Assembly (NCBI GenBank): GCA_023053685.1
Contig: JALIGW010000005.1
Coordinates: 36,389,980-36,453,979 of the forward strand
DNA from: Diadophis punctatus similis
Lineage: Eukaryota; Chordata; Lepidosauria; Squamata; Dipsadidae
Direction of reading: 5' to 3'
Length of the DNA stretch: 64,000 nucleotides
Below are positions 11,341-22,764 of the stretch, piece after piece. A program made the translations under genes and the position numbers. The notes beneath the pieces are model-generated. The model was not told where the DNA came from and did not search any database. It saw nothing but the letters and a program-made list of their open reading frames with translations. Each line of letters begins with the position of its first letter. The stretch's first letter is position 1.

Positions 11341-12851
11341 TCTTCTCACTCAGAGGAGTGAGACCAGCTAAATGCCAGGGGGATGACTGTTTCAAAGAGC
11401 ATATAATTGTTTGTTCAGTCCAAAAGTGCTATTCCAAATATCTTGTTGTATCTGGAATACAACACTTTATTTAGAAGTTGGCATGATCCCACTGGAATCT
11501 AGTGTCTGCATATGCTGTTCTGATTCAAGGTTTGATAAAACCTTTGACCATCAGGATCCTTCTAGTTATTGTTACTTCTTTCTGGAAAACCAACATCCAG
11601 AAGGATCATGTCAGTGAGGCTTCTAATGTACAGCTCTAGAGCTGCAGTATGATAGCAGGTGTTTGATATGCCCTCTCAGAACAAACTAGGAGATCTATAT
11701 TGCCAGGATATACACAGGAAACCCTTCAGACCAACTAATTAACTATTCAATATTAACTGCCAATATTAGTTTCTTGGTTTGCTTTAATGTCTTGCCCTCT
11801 GAATATTGAAGTGAAGTTGTAACAATATTCCTTTTAAAGTGCAAACCTTTCCCCATGAGCTGAAAGAATCTACGATTCTAGCCCACATACTTCTTTGTTA
11901 TCCTTTCTACAGCAATGTGCATCCTACCCTCATAACTTTACTTGCATGACGTCCTTTAGCTGCCACAGCTTTACCAAGGAAAACTTTCTTCTGAATTTAA
12001 AATCTTATAAATATGTAAACTATTTTTACGATTTCTATGCTATGTCTTTCTGTTACATCTCACTGGTCAGAACCACAACAACGTAAATACACGCATACAC
12101 ATATCTATTATTTAGTAGTTTAATAATGTTAATATTTTAGTATTTTATTCGCAAAGTAGTTTTATAATTTAGTTTTAATACTCTACTACTCTGTACTTAC
12201 AGTGTCTTGCAGTTTGAAGCATTTTATTTCTATTAATATTATTGAATATTCTATTTATAAGTCTTATTTAGATATCTCTATATCTAAATTTGAGCTTTGT
12301 AAAAATTACAAATATATAAAATGCTAGCTAATGACTATAATAAATACATTACTACTAAATAATATTTCTTGAAATGTACTCAACTCCTGTACCTTTGTTC
12401 TGAATAAAAACTATAGCAGAATTGGGGGGACGATGACTGTGAGTGATAGCTTTTCTATAATACTCGACATTTTAAAAATATTATAGTCTATATCATGCAT
12501 AGGCAACATTTCTTGTTCTAAGATGTGTGCCAGGTTGGATTCAGGAAAAAATAATCACATATATCATGTGCATACTATTCTTTTTGTAGAAAGATTGCTG
12601 GGAGATATAAAGAAACCCTAATAGTATTACTGGAAAAAAGAGGGATCAAGTGGCCAGTGAAAAACTCAGATAATTTTTTTATAGGCCTCCAAAAGCTGCA
12701 TCAAGACATGAATATCTCTTGAAAGTTGCATGGTAACTGCAGGCAGTATGACTATATAAAACTGTGAGTTGACAATTTGTGTATTAGAAGCATTGATGCT
12801 TTAATGTAATCTGTTCTCATCATATGCTACTTAGATTCTTATAGTGTAATA
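11341..12851. other. Gene-free stretch, no recognised feature
   Basis: AT-rich DNA with chance ORFs only, and no repeat family I can name. The piece at 12500-12720 has a LINE-like feel but no motif that can be defended. Confidence 0.45.
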
Positions 12852-12986
12852 CAGAGGGGAAATCTATGGCCCTCCAGATATTTTTGGATGACACATCCCA
12901 TAAACTCTGACTTTTAGTGATGCTGGCTATATCTGACAGGAATTAAGTTCAACAATATCTGCAGGGGTGTGGATTATCTTCCTCTG
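12852..12986. mobile_element. Small MITE-like inverted repeat (CAGAGG...CCTCTG)
   Basis: It starts CAGAGGGGAAATCTATGGCC and ends GGATTATCTTCCTCTG, with inner arms CTCCAGATATTTTTGG and CAACAATATCTGCAGG. The layout is like a widespread reptile MITE around CTCCAGATGTTTTGGACTACAACTCCCA. No clear 8-bp target duplication was found. Confidence 0.5.
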
Positions 12987-14391
12987 TTCTTGTAGATGCC
13001 TTTGATCACCAAGGAATCTACTTTTTGCAGGTATGTGGACTCTTCTACAGAGCATACACTGACATTCCAAGATTATCGTCAAGTTTTACTCTGATTCAAA
13101 TAAAACTTCAGTTCTGGTTGAATATAACCTTCCATACTTTTCTCATGAACCATACAAGCAAGGGAATAACATACAGGCCTTTCTTGGCATAGAAAGGTGA
13201 ATGAATTGTCTGAGTTTTGTAAATTTTAAAATCTTAATCTGAACTTTAATGTTCCAAACAACAGATACAAAAATATTCTGTAACAGTAACTGAAAAACAA
13301 TAGTACAAAACTTTGATGCATTGTTTTTTTAAAATAGCAGCAATGATTTTGAGCCCCAAGCATTTTGTTTTTGATGAATGCCAACCAGTGCAAATGAATT
13401 ATTATCATGTCAATCCAGTGCAAGGCGTCTGAGATTCGTTGCTTTACTTCACAATGAAAAATAGAACCTATCTTTAAGAAGGTTTCACCTATCCTCTAGA
13501 AATGATGACTACTGGGATTACAGTAGTTGAAGTTCAACATATGAAGGGGATCGACATAATGGAGAAGGCTGCACATGAAGACAATCATGTGTTCTAAGTG
13601 TGAGGAAAAGTTCTAGAATTCTTTGTTGAATTGCTTCTGTCATATCCTCATCTATCCTAGATTGCTTTTTCTAGAAAGAAGTACTAGGCAAATTCATAAG
13701 ATCACTGCAAATAAACACCTGTACACTCCAAATTGATCAAGGGCCAGGATGGCCAATACTGAAAAACTCTGAGATCTGTAGTTCAGCAACTGAACAATCA
13801 CCAATGTTTTGAGTTAGAAATGGGTGGAGAACATATATACTGGATTATGTTTTTGATAGCATTCAAAAGATTTATAATTTAAGGACATTGATGCATTAAA
13901 TATAGCTATTGTGTAAAAGAAATGACATTTGTATTTTGCCTTTAAAAAAAATATTTATTCTTAAATTTATTTGCTATCCATCTTGCTACAGGGACTCTTT
14001 TATATGCATGCGGCAACCTTTGAACTAATCTTTATTCTTACCAGTGTACATCACAACATTTATGTTACATCCATTGGTTAGCCTTTTCGCCAGAAATTCA
14101 TAGCAACTTACATAGGGAGTTTCAGCTATGTTTCCTACCATTAGAAAGCTGTGAAATTGGATGTATTCAGGAGAGAGGCTAATATCAGTCACTGAGTTTC
14201 CATAAGTGAGGATGTATCAGCAAATGAATTCCAGTCTGCCCATGAAATAATGTTCACTTTCTTCTGCAAGAGGGCCATTTCAAAAACAGTTCAATTGTTT
14301 CCTGAAAATAAATCTTTTGGAGCAGGAATCAATTCAAAGTTTTCTGGAGCCAAACTACAATTGGAACACTGAAAATTATTTTATGTTCAGT
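12987..14391. other. Gene-free stretch, no recognised feature
   Basis: AT-rich DNA. A LINE-tail-like phrase (TATTTATTCTTAAATTTATT then GCTATCCATCTTGC) near 13950-13995 may be a worn L2 3' end. Nothing else is supported. Confidence 0.45.
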
Positions 14392-14925
14392 ATGTATGTA
14401 TGTATGTATGTATGTATGTATGTATGTATGTATGTATCAGGGGCGGGTTGCTCCTACGTCGCTACCGGTGCACTGCGCACGCATCGCCATGTTGCGCATG
14501 CGCCCCCTAGCTATGCGCACGCGCCCCCTCGTGCGATTTTGCTTCCAGAAGCAAAATCTCGCCAAAATCCTGTGAGGGGATGCACGCACGATTTCGGCGT
14601 TTTTTTGTTTCTGCACATGCGCGGAAGCGAAATCTCACTAAAATCTCTCTCTCATGCGCGTCCCCTTGCAAGATTTCGGTGAGATTTTGCTTTTGTACAT
14701 GCACAGAAGCAAAAAATCGCTGAAAATTTCCTGAAAAAAGATGGTGCCGCGCGATGGACCGTCGAGGACGGCACCGGAGCCGCTTCGCAATCTGCCGGCC
14801 ACAACCGGTGCCATAGAGAAGACCGCACCAGTAGGAACCCACCCCTGGTATGTATGTATGTATGTGTGTATGTATGTATGTATGTATGTATGTATGTATG
14901 TATGTATGTATGTATGTACTGTATA
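14392..14925. repeat. (TATG)n microsatellite split by a MITE
   Basis: TATG tetramers run from 14392 to 14437 and resume from 14848 to about 14918. The intervening 410 bp is the hAT-like MITE, so a single microsatellite was interrupted by the insertion. The left ORF's poly-MYVC stretch is an artefact of the repeat. Confidence 0.95.
14438..14847. mobile_element. hAT-like MITE inside (TATG)n, NRF1-like motifs
   Basis: Ends CAGGGGCGGGTTGCTCCTAC and GTAGGAACCCACCCCTG form the terminal inverted repeats. The flanks are GTATGTAT on both sides (14430-14437, 14848-14855), though a microsatellite makes that less informative. The interior is CpG-rich, with several GCAAAATCTC / GAGATTTTGC arms and a TGCGCATGCGCC palindrome (14493-14504). 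Same family as 4250-4606. No ORF. Confidence 0.88.
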
Positions 14926-14956
14926 TTAGACCATCCCTGGAGTCAGTAGATTAGAA

Positions 14957-15185
14957 ACTGTGGTGACACAGTGTTTATAGTGCAATATTGCAGGCTAACT
15001 CTGTCCACAGCCAGGACTTTGATCCTGACTGGCTCAAGGTTGAATCAGCCTTCCCTTCTTCCAAGGTCGGTAAAATAAGGGCCCAGATTTTTGGGGTAAA
15101 TATGCTGACTCTGTAAACTACTTAGAGAGTGCTGTAAAGCACTATGAAGTGGCATATAAGTCTATGTGCTATTGCTATTGCTAGA
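14957..15185 (+). mobile_element. tRNA-derived SINE
   Basis: The head (GTGTTTATAGTGCAATATTGCAGGC, then GCCAGGACTTTGATCCTGAC) has the layout of RNA polymerase III A and B boxes. A body with TCAGCCTTCC and GGCCCAGATT follows, then the tail TGCTGTAAAGCACTATGAAG and ATAAGTCTATGTGCTATTGC. The same body and tail occur at 37298, 42226, 55827 and 62832, so this is one family. The tail ends in GCTATTGC-type repeats. Confidence 0.75.
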
Positions 15186-15189
15186 TTAG

Positions 15190-16436
15190 TGCATAATTGA
15201 GGAAAAAATGATTTTGAATATCCCTACTTAAAGCATTATTTTTTAAAAAAACCTGGATATATTTTATTTCATTTCCTGAATTTAATTTTTTGCTCACATA
15301 TATTTTATGTCATAATTATACTACAGTCTAATTAGGGAACATGTAACCTATATGCGCCTGCTCTCCCCACATCTAAAGACAGTCTGTCAATTGAATAGTC
15401 ACTGAATGTCTATTTTTCTAAATGTAAAGATGGACATCCTTTATATTTAACATTCTATTAGCTTGGTATTTTATATTTAATAATAAATGAACAATACAAT
15501 TACAATAAATATCTATTTATATTGTTTGAACAGTTACCAGGGGAGTATTGTCATAACCTTAAAAAAGGAGCAATTAAATAAACATCAGCTGAGCCCTGAA
15601 TAAGAAAAAGAGGTCAAAAAGATGCTCAAGATAACCTCCCTGAATTCTTTTTAGTCTAAGAAGAAGCAGGGGAAATGCTGTCAGGCTTTTCAGATTCTGT
15701 TAATATATCCTACAACAATAAAACAGAATGCTAGTAGCCTTTTCAGTGTATATTTTTAACCTAACCTGGCATAATTTAAGAGACTTATCATTACATTACC
15801 CACAACTAAAGAAACCATGGATGTAACAGAAAATATTTTTTAAACATGGGGAAAATAACAGTAGTGTCCCACATTCATTTTGCCATGAATTATCAATACA
15901 AATAAAAACAGAGAAATAAAAATATTAGATATATTGAGGTATAGATAATTTAGTTCTCGATATTAAGATAAGCATTTTGAGAATATATTAGATGTTCCTT
16001 TATTAAAAAAACAGGAAAAACAACTGTGCTCTTATCACTTTTTGTCAAAGAAGGTTTGTTTTGTTTTGAAAATATGATCATTAGTCTTGATTCTTTAAAC
16101 AAAGAGGATTTCCCCATAGTATTAAATTATTTCCTAGTTAGGTACCATTTTGATAACTGGGAGGCAATTCTCTCCTAAAAATATGCCAAGATGTGTAGAC
16201 ATACCTGAATAAAGATATATTCATCCTGGACAACGAGTGAACTTGTATCAATTGAGTGCAAAAAAGGTCCATTCCTGGTGGTCTCTGAACATTCTTGAAT
16301 CCTACAAGTTATATAATGGGCATCTGTATGGGAAAGATAACCTTGTATGAAAAAACGTTGACCGACAGTTTGTAATGGATTAAGTAAAGCAAATATTCAT
16401 CTTTTGCCATGGGCAACTTCGTATTCCTTATATTTT
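15190..16436. other. Gene-free stretch, no recognised feature
   Basis: Very AT-rich DNA with no supported gene, RNA or repeat family. Confidence 0.5.
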
Positions 16437-16655
16437 CATTTATTTATTTTATTTATTTATTTGTCAAACATGTATAGGATAGCAGTAGTTTGTATAAACA
16501 TAAGTAAAATGTAACGATAAAAGAGGACAATAGGACAGTAGGACAGGGACAGTAGGAACAGTGGTGCGCTTATGCACGCCCCTTACAGACCTCTTAGAAA
16601 CGGGGAGAGGTCGACTGTAGACAGTCTAAGGTTAAAGTTTTTGAGGTTTGGAGGT
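16437..16655 (-). mobile_element. L2/CR1-group LINE 3' end with ATTT tail
   Basis: Read on the minus strand, this is the 3' end seen in longer form at 42710-43290: TTAACCTTAGACTGTCTACA, GTCGACCTC, CTAAGAGGTCTGTAAGGGGC, GTGCGCATAAG-like text, and a tail ending GACAAATAAATAAATA. It lacks almost all of the ORF. The ATTT tetramers at 16437-16461 are its tail. Confidence 0.7.
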
Positions 16656-16659
16656 TATA

Positions 16660-18555
16660 TTTTCATGTTGACCATACCATTCTATTGCCTATTTCTGAAA
16701 TCACTGTTTTCTTTCTTCTACTGTTAAGCTCCCAATTAGGTATTGCCTGAGCAATGCATCCATATCATTTTTTTAAAAAAAAATTCACTTTTAGGTGAAG
16801 GTGAAAAGTAAATTCCCAGCTCTTTTTTTAATTAAAAAGTCTTACTGAAATTTTGCTGGATAAGGCCTGGAAATAGAAGTAGGATTAATTTGCTTTAACA
16901 GGTAAATGAGGTGGTGAGAGATTCTTTTTTCCTCTTCACTGAACAGTGAGAGATTTTGGCACACTTAAGAATAAGCATTTATTTAAATATTTTTACCTTG
17001 CAAGAACTTAGAGTGCTCCAAAGCACTCTAAGAAACTCCAGAAGGTAATCCTTTTTCTGATGCCACTTTAAGCAAGCCAAACTACTTTATTATGTCCACT
17101 GTATTCATCTGCTAAAGCTTGTTACTTATGATAGGTTAACAGGACTTCATTCTGTCTGATCTTCTCCAAAATCCAATAGGAGCAAAATGCGCTCTTTTCT
17201 TCACATCACAATTTTGGGTGTATTTCATTTCAATTCCTATTCCCAATCATTCAGCATTTTGTTTTGTCCTCAGTTAAAGTACAATGCAATGTTACAATGC
17301 AATTAATGGTTTTTCATGCATTTCATTTATGCTGAATATCCAAGCTTCTTATCCACAAAAGCAAAAATTGTATCTATTAGTCTTGCACTGTTCATTGTTT
17401 AAGTTCAGAGACTTTCCATCTTCTAGGAAACAACTGACTCTAGCTCCACCTATACATTGTAGTGTCCATCAAAAGATACTATAGCAAGATTTAACACCAT
17501 CATTCTGACTGACTCTTCATTATTCTAAAATGCTAACGATAAACATATTTTTAAATGTCATTAGTTGTCTGCAGTTTGTTGAGTTCAACTATGCAGATTG
17601 TGATTTTCCTGAGGAATCTAGCTACATAATCATAAAAGACTGAGCAGCAAACATACACAGTTTAGTTATATGATTAAAAACAGTACATTTAAAAATCATT
17701 ATTTTGGATATTTTGATGATCAGACTATAAAGCAAAGTGTCATTACAAATACATAGCAATTGAATTGTATTTCTTCTTGATCTTATAAGAATTAGGCAAT
17801 AATCAGATTGACCCAGACTGGATCCTATTATAAGAATAAGTAATAATTAATTGTTCACTCAATATAATAGAGTCTGAGATAAATTTACTATTTATATATC
17901 AGTATATACCTACATGCATACACACATTCATATATACCACTCCAGCAATTAGATAGGTATTAAAAAGGTAATTTCTTGTATCTAGAGTTTATGGAACTAT
18001 CCACCATATGTTATCCATAGTTCATCAGTTACCATATAAAAACTTTTTCTCTACAATAAGAATTTGTTTAGCATAGATTCATAAAATGTGACTCAAAAGT
18101 TTAAGCACTGAACTGATAGAGACTGGACTGAATTTGGATTTGTTATCAATAATATATGGAAATATTCCATACTGCATAGGAAATGTATCATTCTGACACA
18201 TTTTCACTAATAATCCAATATAAAGAGACCTCCTTAAGTTTCACAGTGACCTAGGACAAATTCTACTTCCTCGGACTTCTTTTCCATCTTTTTTCCTCAT
18301 TTAAGCTTATATACAGTACTTATCTCATCTATTCATTCATTCAGGAATATATACCTGCATTTATTTTGTAAATATAGTATAATGAAACAGTGTGTAAACA
18401 TCCTTCAGACATGCAAGCATCCAGCTACAGTCATAAAAGCAATCTAGCATCCATTTCCTAGTGCAAATGCAACACGTAGGTCTGCGGGAAACAACAAATG
18501 AAGGAATAAAAGTGGCCATGTCTAATAAGCAATCAGATTCAATAAGGAAATGAAA
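16660..18555. other. Gene-free stretch, no recognised feature
   Basis: AT-rich DNA. The 24-bp palindrome-like TTAGAGTGCTCCAAAGCACT near 17009 is too short to classify. No gene seen. Confidence 0.5.
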
Positions 18556-18706
18556 GGGACGTTGTTACTTACCTGATACGTCCTTTCTCATAGGGGGAGC
18601 CATCCTCCAAGAATGGGTTAAATCTGCCCTCTAGCCAATCAGGACCGAGATTTTCAAAGTATAAATACCACCCTCTTGCCTTGGCACCCCCTCTTTTATT
18701 CGAGGG
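18556..18706. repeat. DIRS copy 1 left inverted terminal repeat
   Basis: It begins GGGACGTTGTTACTTACCTG and ends near CTCTTTTATTCGAGGG. From about 18594 onward it is the reverse complement of the right repeat at 24287-24405. The first ~38 bases are unique to this end and recur in complement at 18857-18914. On the minus strand it holds CAG followed by GTAAGTAAC. Confidence 0.9.
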
Positions 18707-18856
18707 AAGAAGGTGAAACTCGCTGTGCTTAACTATCAACCAACCGTTTTATTAATAGGATAATCAAATTTAGATAAGTCAACCATTGGAACCAAGAATC
18801 ATGAACATATTTACATCAGTGTGGCAGTCCAGACCAAACCCAGACCAGGGAGGGAC

Positions 18857-18949
18857 TTGGAGGATGGCTCCCCCCTATGAGAAAGGACGTATCAGGTAAG
18901 TAACAACATCCCTTCTCCATAGTGGGCGGAGCCATCCTCCAAGAATGGG
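18857..18949. repeat. DIRS copy 1 internal complementary region
   Basis: The first part (to about 18911) is the reverse complement of the left end, including ATCAGGTAAGTAACAAC. The second part, from TTCTCCATAGTGGGCGGAGC, is the reverse complement of the right end. The two join at CATCCC|TTCTCC, as expected for a DIRS circular junction template. Confidence 0.88.
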
Positions 18950-18984
18950 ACATACCAAAGACCCTTGTCCCTAGGGCGGGTGAC

Positions 18985-20187
18985 CTACACTTGACTGGAG
19001 CTGCCACCGTCCCCCACACCTTGGTGTAACACCCTCCGACCAAAGTCCGCCTCCTCCGAGGCGTATAAGTCTAATTTGTAGTGCCAGACAAATGGGGTCG
19101 GAGAAGTCCATGTAGCCGCCCGGCAGACCTCCGTGATGGATGCTCGTGCATTCCAGGCCGCCGTGGTGGCCGTGCTACGTGTGGAGTGCGTGGTAAGTCC
19201 GGGGGGGCGGGGCAAGGACAGCTGTTCGTAAGTCAAGGAAATGGCTGCCCGTAGCCAACAGCCCACCGTGGAAGACGATGCCTTGGAGCCCATGGAGGAG
19301 GGACGAAAAGATACGAACAGGGCTTCAGTGCGCCTGAAGCTGGAGGTACGCTGCACATATATGTCCAGGGCACGCCTGACGTCCAGCAGGTGCCATGTCC
19401 GTTCAGAGTCATTAATCGCATTTTGGTAAAAACTAGGGAGAACAATCTCCTGCGCCCTGTGGAAATACGTATTTACCTTCGGAACGAAAGTGGGGTCCAA
19501 GCGCAGCACCACCCTGTTGGAATGGAAGACACACAGGTCCCCCCTCACGGACAGGGCCGCCAGTTCAGAGATCCGGCGAGCAGATGTTATTGCTATAAGG
19601 AAAACCACTTTGTACGTTAAGTGAATTAGAGATGCCGTAGAGAGTGGCTCGAACGGCCCGGTCGTCAGAGCAGTAAGCACCTTCGAGAGGTCCTAGGTAG
19701 GAAACCTATGGACCACCGAAGGGCATAGGTTCGAAGCCCCCTTCAGGAACTGCTTCAGTAGGGGGTGAGCAGAAAAGGAATATAAACCTTGGCAGGAAAG
19801 CACCGTGGACAGCGCCACCACCTGCCGGCGGAGCGTGTTGGGCGAGAGCCCCTTAGCAAGCCCCTGGCGTAAAAATTGAATGACATTGATTATTGATAAT
19901 TCTACGGGGGAGTAACCCACCTGTGCGCACCAGCGGCAAAACGCTTTCCATGTGGCGGAATAAATACGGTCAGTGGAGGGCCTCCTGGAGGCCAACATGA
20001 TTGAGGCAATACTGTCCGGGACCAGGTGACGAACCTGGGCAGTCTGGCATTCTCCAGGGTGGCGAACAGGTCGATGACCGGCAGCTCTGGATGGTGGACT
20101 GACCCCTGGGCAAGAGACCACTCTGTCGGCGGGATCCGCCAAGGAGGTGACACGGACAGGGACATATGGTCCGCGAACCAGGCCCAT
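18985..20187 (-). pseudogene. Tyrosine recombinase of DIRS copy 1, one nonsense codon
   Basis: This is the integrase-like enzyme of DIRS elements, which recombines circular cDNA into the genome. Two open segments (20187-19693 and 19680-18985) lie in the same frame and are separated by a single TAG (19693-19695) where copy 2 has TGG (Trp, in FPTWDLSKVL). Catalytic residues are visible: Arg in TSARRISELAAL, His-x-x-Arg in THSTRSTATT, and Tyr in WHYKLDLYAS. The N-terminal segment matches SIMLASRRPSTDRIYSAT. A short stretch near 20025-20090 is replaced by a duplicate of 20345-20410, so the upstream start region is also altered. Confidence 0.85.
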
Positions 20188-20469
20188 CTGGGCCAGTGGG
20201 AAGCTAGAAGGAGCACCTCCACCCTCAGCTGCAGGACCCTCCGGATGACCTTGGGGATCAAGGGGAGGGGAGGGAATTCATATAGTAGCCCTTGCGGTCA
20301 GTCACATTGAAGAGTGTCTGTGTCCGCTGCCCCCTGTGTCCGGAACCTGGTGACGAACCTGGGCAACCTGGCATTCTCCGGGGTGGCGAAGAGGTCCATG
20401 ACTGGCAGACCGAACCGACCGACCAGCTGCTGGAAAATGTCCGGATGAAGATACCACTCCACCGGGTCA

Positions 20470-20604
20470 GATTAACAGAGTTGGAAGGGACCTTACAGGT
20501 CATCTAGTTCAACCCCCTGCCCAAGCAGGAGACCCTACATCTGCCTCTACCTAGGACTGAACTCACAACCTCCTGATTGTGAGGCAAGAGCTCTACCTCT
20601 AGGC
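20470..20604 (-). mobile_element. tRNA-derived SINE with CR1-like tail, inserted in DIRS copy 1
   Basis: On the minus strand the head reads GGCCTAGAGGTAGAGCTCTT, then GGTTGTGAGTTCAGTCC. These have the spacing and form of tRNA A and B boxes. The body then passes into GGGCAGGGGGTTGAACTAGA and AAGGTCCCTTCCAACTCTGT, the 3' end used by CR1-type LINEs (compare 63154-63190). The insertion interrupts the RNase H/methyltransferase-like part of the DIRS, so it is younger than that copy. Confidence 0.85.
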
Positions 20605-21848
20605 CGATGGAGTTCCGGCTGAGCCAGCCTGCGGTTGTGTTGCTCACCCCGGAGATGTGTTCTGCTGCGATGAACTGCAGATGCCGCTCTGCCCAGAGCC
20701 CCAGTGTCATTGCCTCAGCCATGAGGACCTTGGACATGGTCCCACCCTGGCAATTGATATGGGCCTTCATTGTTACATTGTCTGTCAAGACAAGCATGTG
20801 ACTGCCCGACAGACAGCCCTGGAAGTGAGCTAGGGCCAACCTGACTGCCCTCAGTTCTAACAGGTTGATGGGGAGGCTCTGCTCGGCACTGGACCAAGTG
20901 CCCTGGGCAACCTGGGACTCGATGTGGGCCCCTCAACCTGTGGTGCTGGCATCCATGGTCAGAGTCAGCCTCCGTGGTTCCAGGAAGCCGGTGCCTTTGG
21001 TGAGAGTGGCTGAAGACCACCATCTGAGGGATTTCTGGACCCCTGTCAGGAGGTGGACCCTGGCTGGGGAATCGCTGCGACCGGATCTCTGGAAAGGGAG
21101 AACAAACCATTGGAGGTCTCTGGAATGCAGGTGAGCCCATGGAGTGATGTGAATGGCTGATATCACCTTCCCCAGGAGGGAGGACAGCTGGTTCAGGGGA
21201 ACCCTTGTTTGGGCCAGAACACGCTGGACTAAATCCGATAGGCTGTCTCTCCGCTCCTGAGATAGGTACACCCTGCACTCCAGAGAGTCAATGATGGCCC
21301 CCAAGTGAGTCATCCTGGTAGAAGGTGACAATTGGCTTTTTCCCATGTTGACTAGGAACCCGTGGTGCCCAAGGGAGTTAAGGACTACCTGGGTGTCCTG
21401 CTCTGCCTGGGACAGAGAGGAAGACTGGATGAGAATGTCATCCAGGTAGCACTGGACACGCACGGGGATAGCCCGCAGGTGGACGGTCAAGGCGGCCAAT
21501 ACCTTGGTAAACACCCTAGGTGCTGAAGACAGGCCGAAGGGCAACGCCAGATATTCGTAATGCACCCCTGCATGGCAAAACCGGAGGTATTGGCGGTGAG
21601 ATGAATTGATTGGAATGTGGAGGTAAGCCTCCGAAAGGTCAATTGAGGCGAGAAGTCCCTTGCCTAATGACCGCCAGAATTGATTGCAGGGTATGCATCT
21701 TGAATTTCTTGTAGATGACATATTTATTGAGGCGTTTTAAATCAAGAATGGCTCTCCACCCGCCCGAAGGTAGATCGGGAAAGGGTAAGGCAAAATCACA
21801 TAAGCCACGTCCCACAGAAGACCCTAATGGGGAGTCAGCCCCTGGCAC
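20504..21848 (-). pseudogene. RT-RNase H of DIRS copy 1, frameshifted and interrupted
   Basis: RT copies element RNA and RNase H degrades it. Minus-strand RT is visible from GGWRAILDLKRLNKYV (about 21770) through motif A ASIDLSEAYLHIPI (Asp codon 21638-21640) to CYLDDILIQSS (about 21435). A one-base deletion near 21655, just before motif A, puts the two halves out of frame. A TGA (20933-20935) replaces Trp at the start of RNase H (TTG*GAH). RNase H resumes with LTDN, but its last catalytic Asp is Gly (NTTAGWLSR, against NTTADWLSR in copy 2). The frame then ends at the SINE insertion. It is non-functional, although the catalytic Asp residues of RT are kept. Confidence 0.88.
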
Positions 21849-21859
21849 ACTGACTGAGG

Positions 21860-22270
21860 CAAGGGACAGGTCACACTGACCAGAAACTCTCCTCCTCCCC
21901 CCAAGACTGCTAGGGTCTCAGAGGGGCACAAGGCTGCTGAGGGACACAAGTCCTTCTTCAGGGCAAAAACCTTAGGCAGCTCCAAGGCAGCTCCACCTAG
22001 CAAGCGTCCATCTGGACGTGGACCCCATTGACCTGGCTTAGACAGCCGCTTGAGCTGATGATGATTGAGCAGCAGGTTGATTTTGGCTTGTGAATGGAGC
22101 TGCCTGGTTCCAAATGCCAGAGTGAGCTAATGAGAATTCCCTGGCATCCAGGGAACTCCCGTCCACTAGGTCCCCCTCCCTGGGGGATGCTAGGTAGGAA
22201 TGAGTAGGGTAGAGTACTCTGGATAGGGTAATTTCCTTTGTAAAAGGCATCATTTTAAAAATTAACTCCA
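21860..22270 (-). pseudogene. Worn gag/RT linker region of DIRS copy 1
   Basis: Between the RT N-terminus and the A/T-rich block at 22270 the sequence is GC-rich, as in the gag-RT region of copy 2, but I could not align it residue by residue. A 77-residue minus-strand frame (22038-22271) has no recognisable domain. The call rests on position inside the element. Confidence 0.35.
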
Positions 22271-22764
22271 ATTTACAAATCCTGTTGCCTTTGTCTTAAA
22301 GTTCAGTTCATAAGAGACTGATATTTTCAAATACAGAAAAAAAAATTGATAGTTTGTATATAGAAAAATTGATAGTTTGTATATAGTTCCAGTTATGCTG
22401 GGCTCATAGACTCCAGAAAAAGGCTTGGTTTTAAACGGTTACTGGAATGAGAGCTCACTAGGCTCATTTGTTCCTTTTATGTGAGATCTGTAACTTACTA
22501 CTTCTAAATTCTGCTGAAAGCCCTTGTTCAAGCCATTTTTAAAATATAGATAGAATCTTCATTCTAAGTTGATACGTTTAGCTTGTTATTGTCATATATG
22601 AATACCTGAACATGCTTTAACAGGTACTCCTGAGGCAGACCTACAGACAGCTAGTCTGAATTTTTGTCAGCTCAATTCAAATAACAGTATCCATATTTAT
22701 TTAAGGCCTCTGCCAACAAGGCAGGCCTCAGAAAGGCCTGGGTAAATTAGTAGGTCCAAACAAT

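Noticed and set aside
14317..14842. ORFs spanning the CpG-rich block
   Set aside because: They lie inside a MITE with matching ends and flanks, and extend into the TATG repeat.
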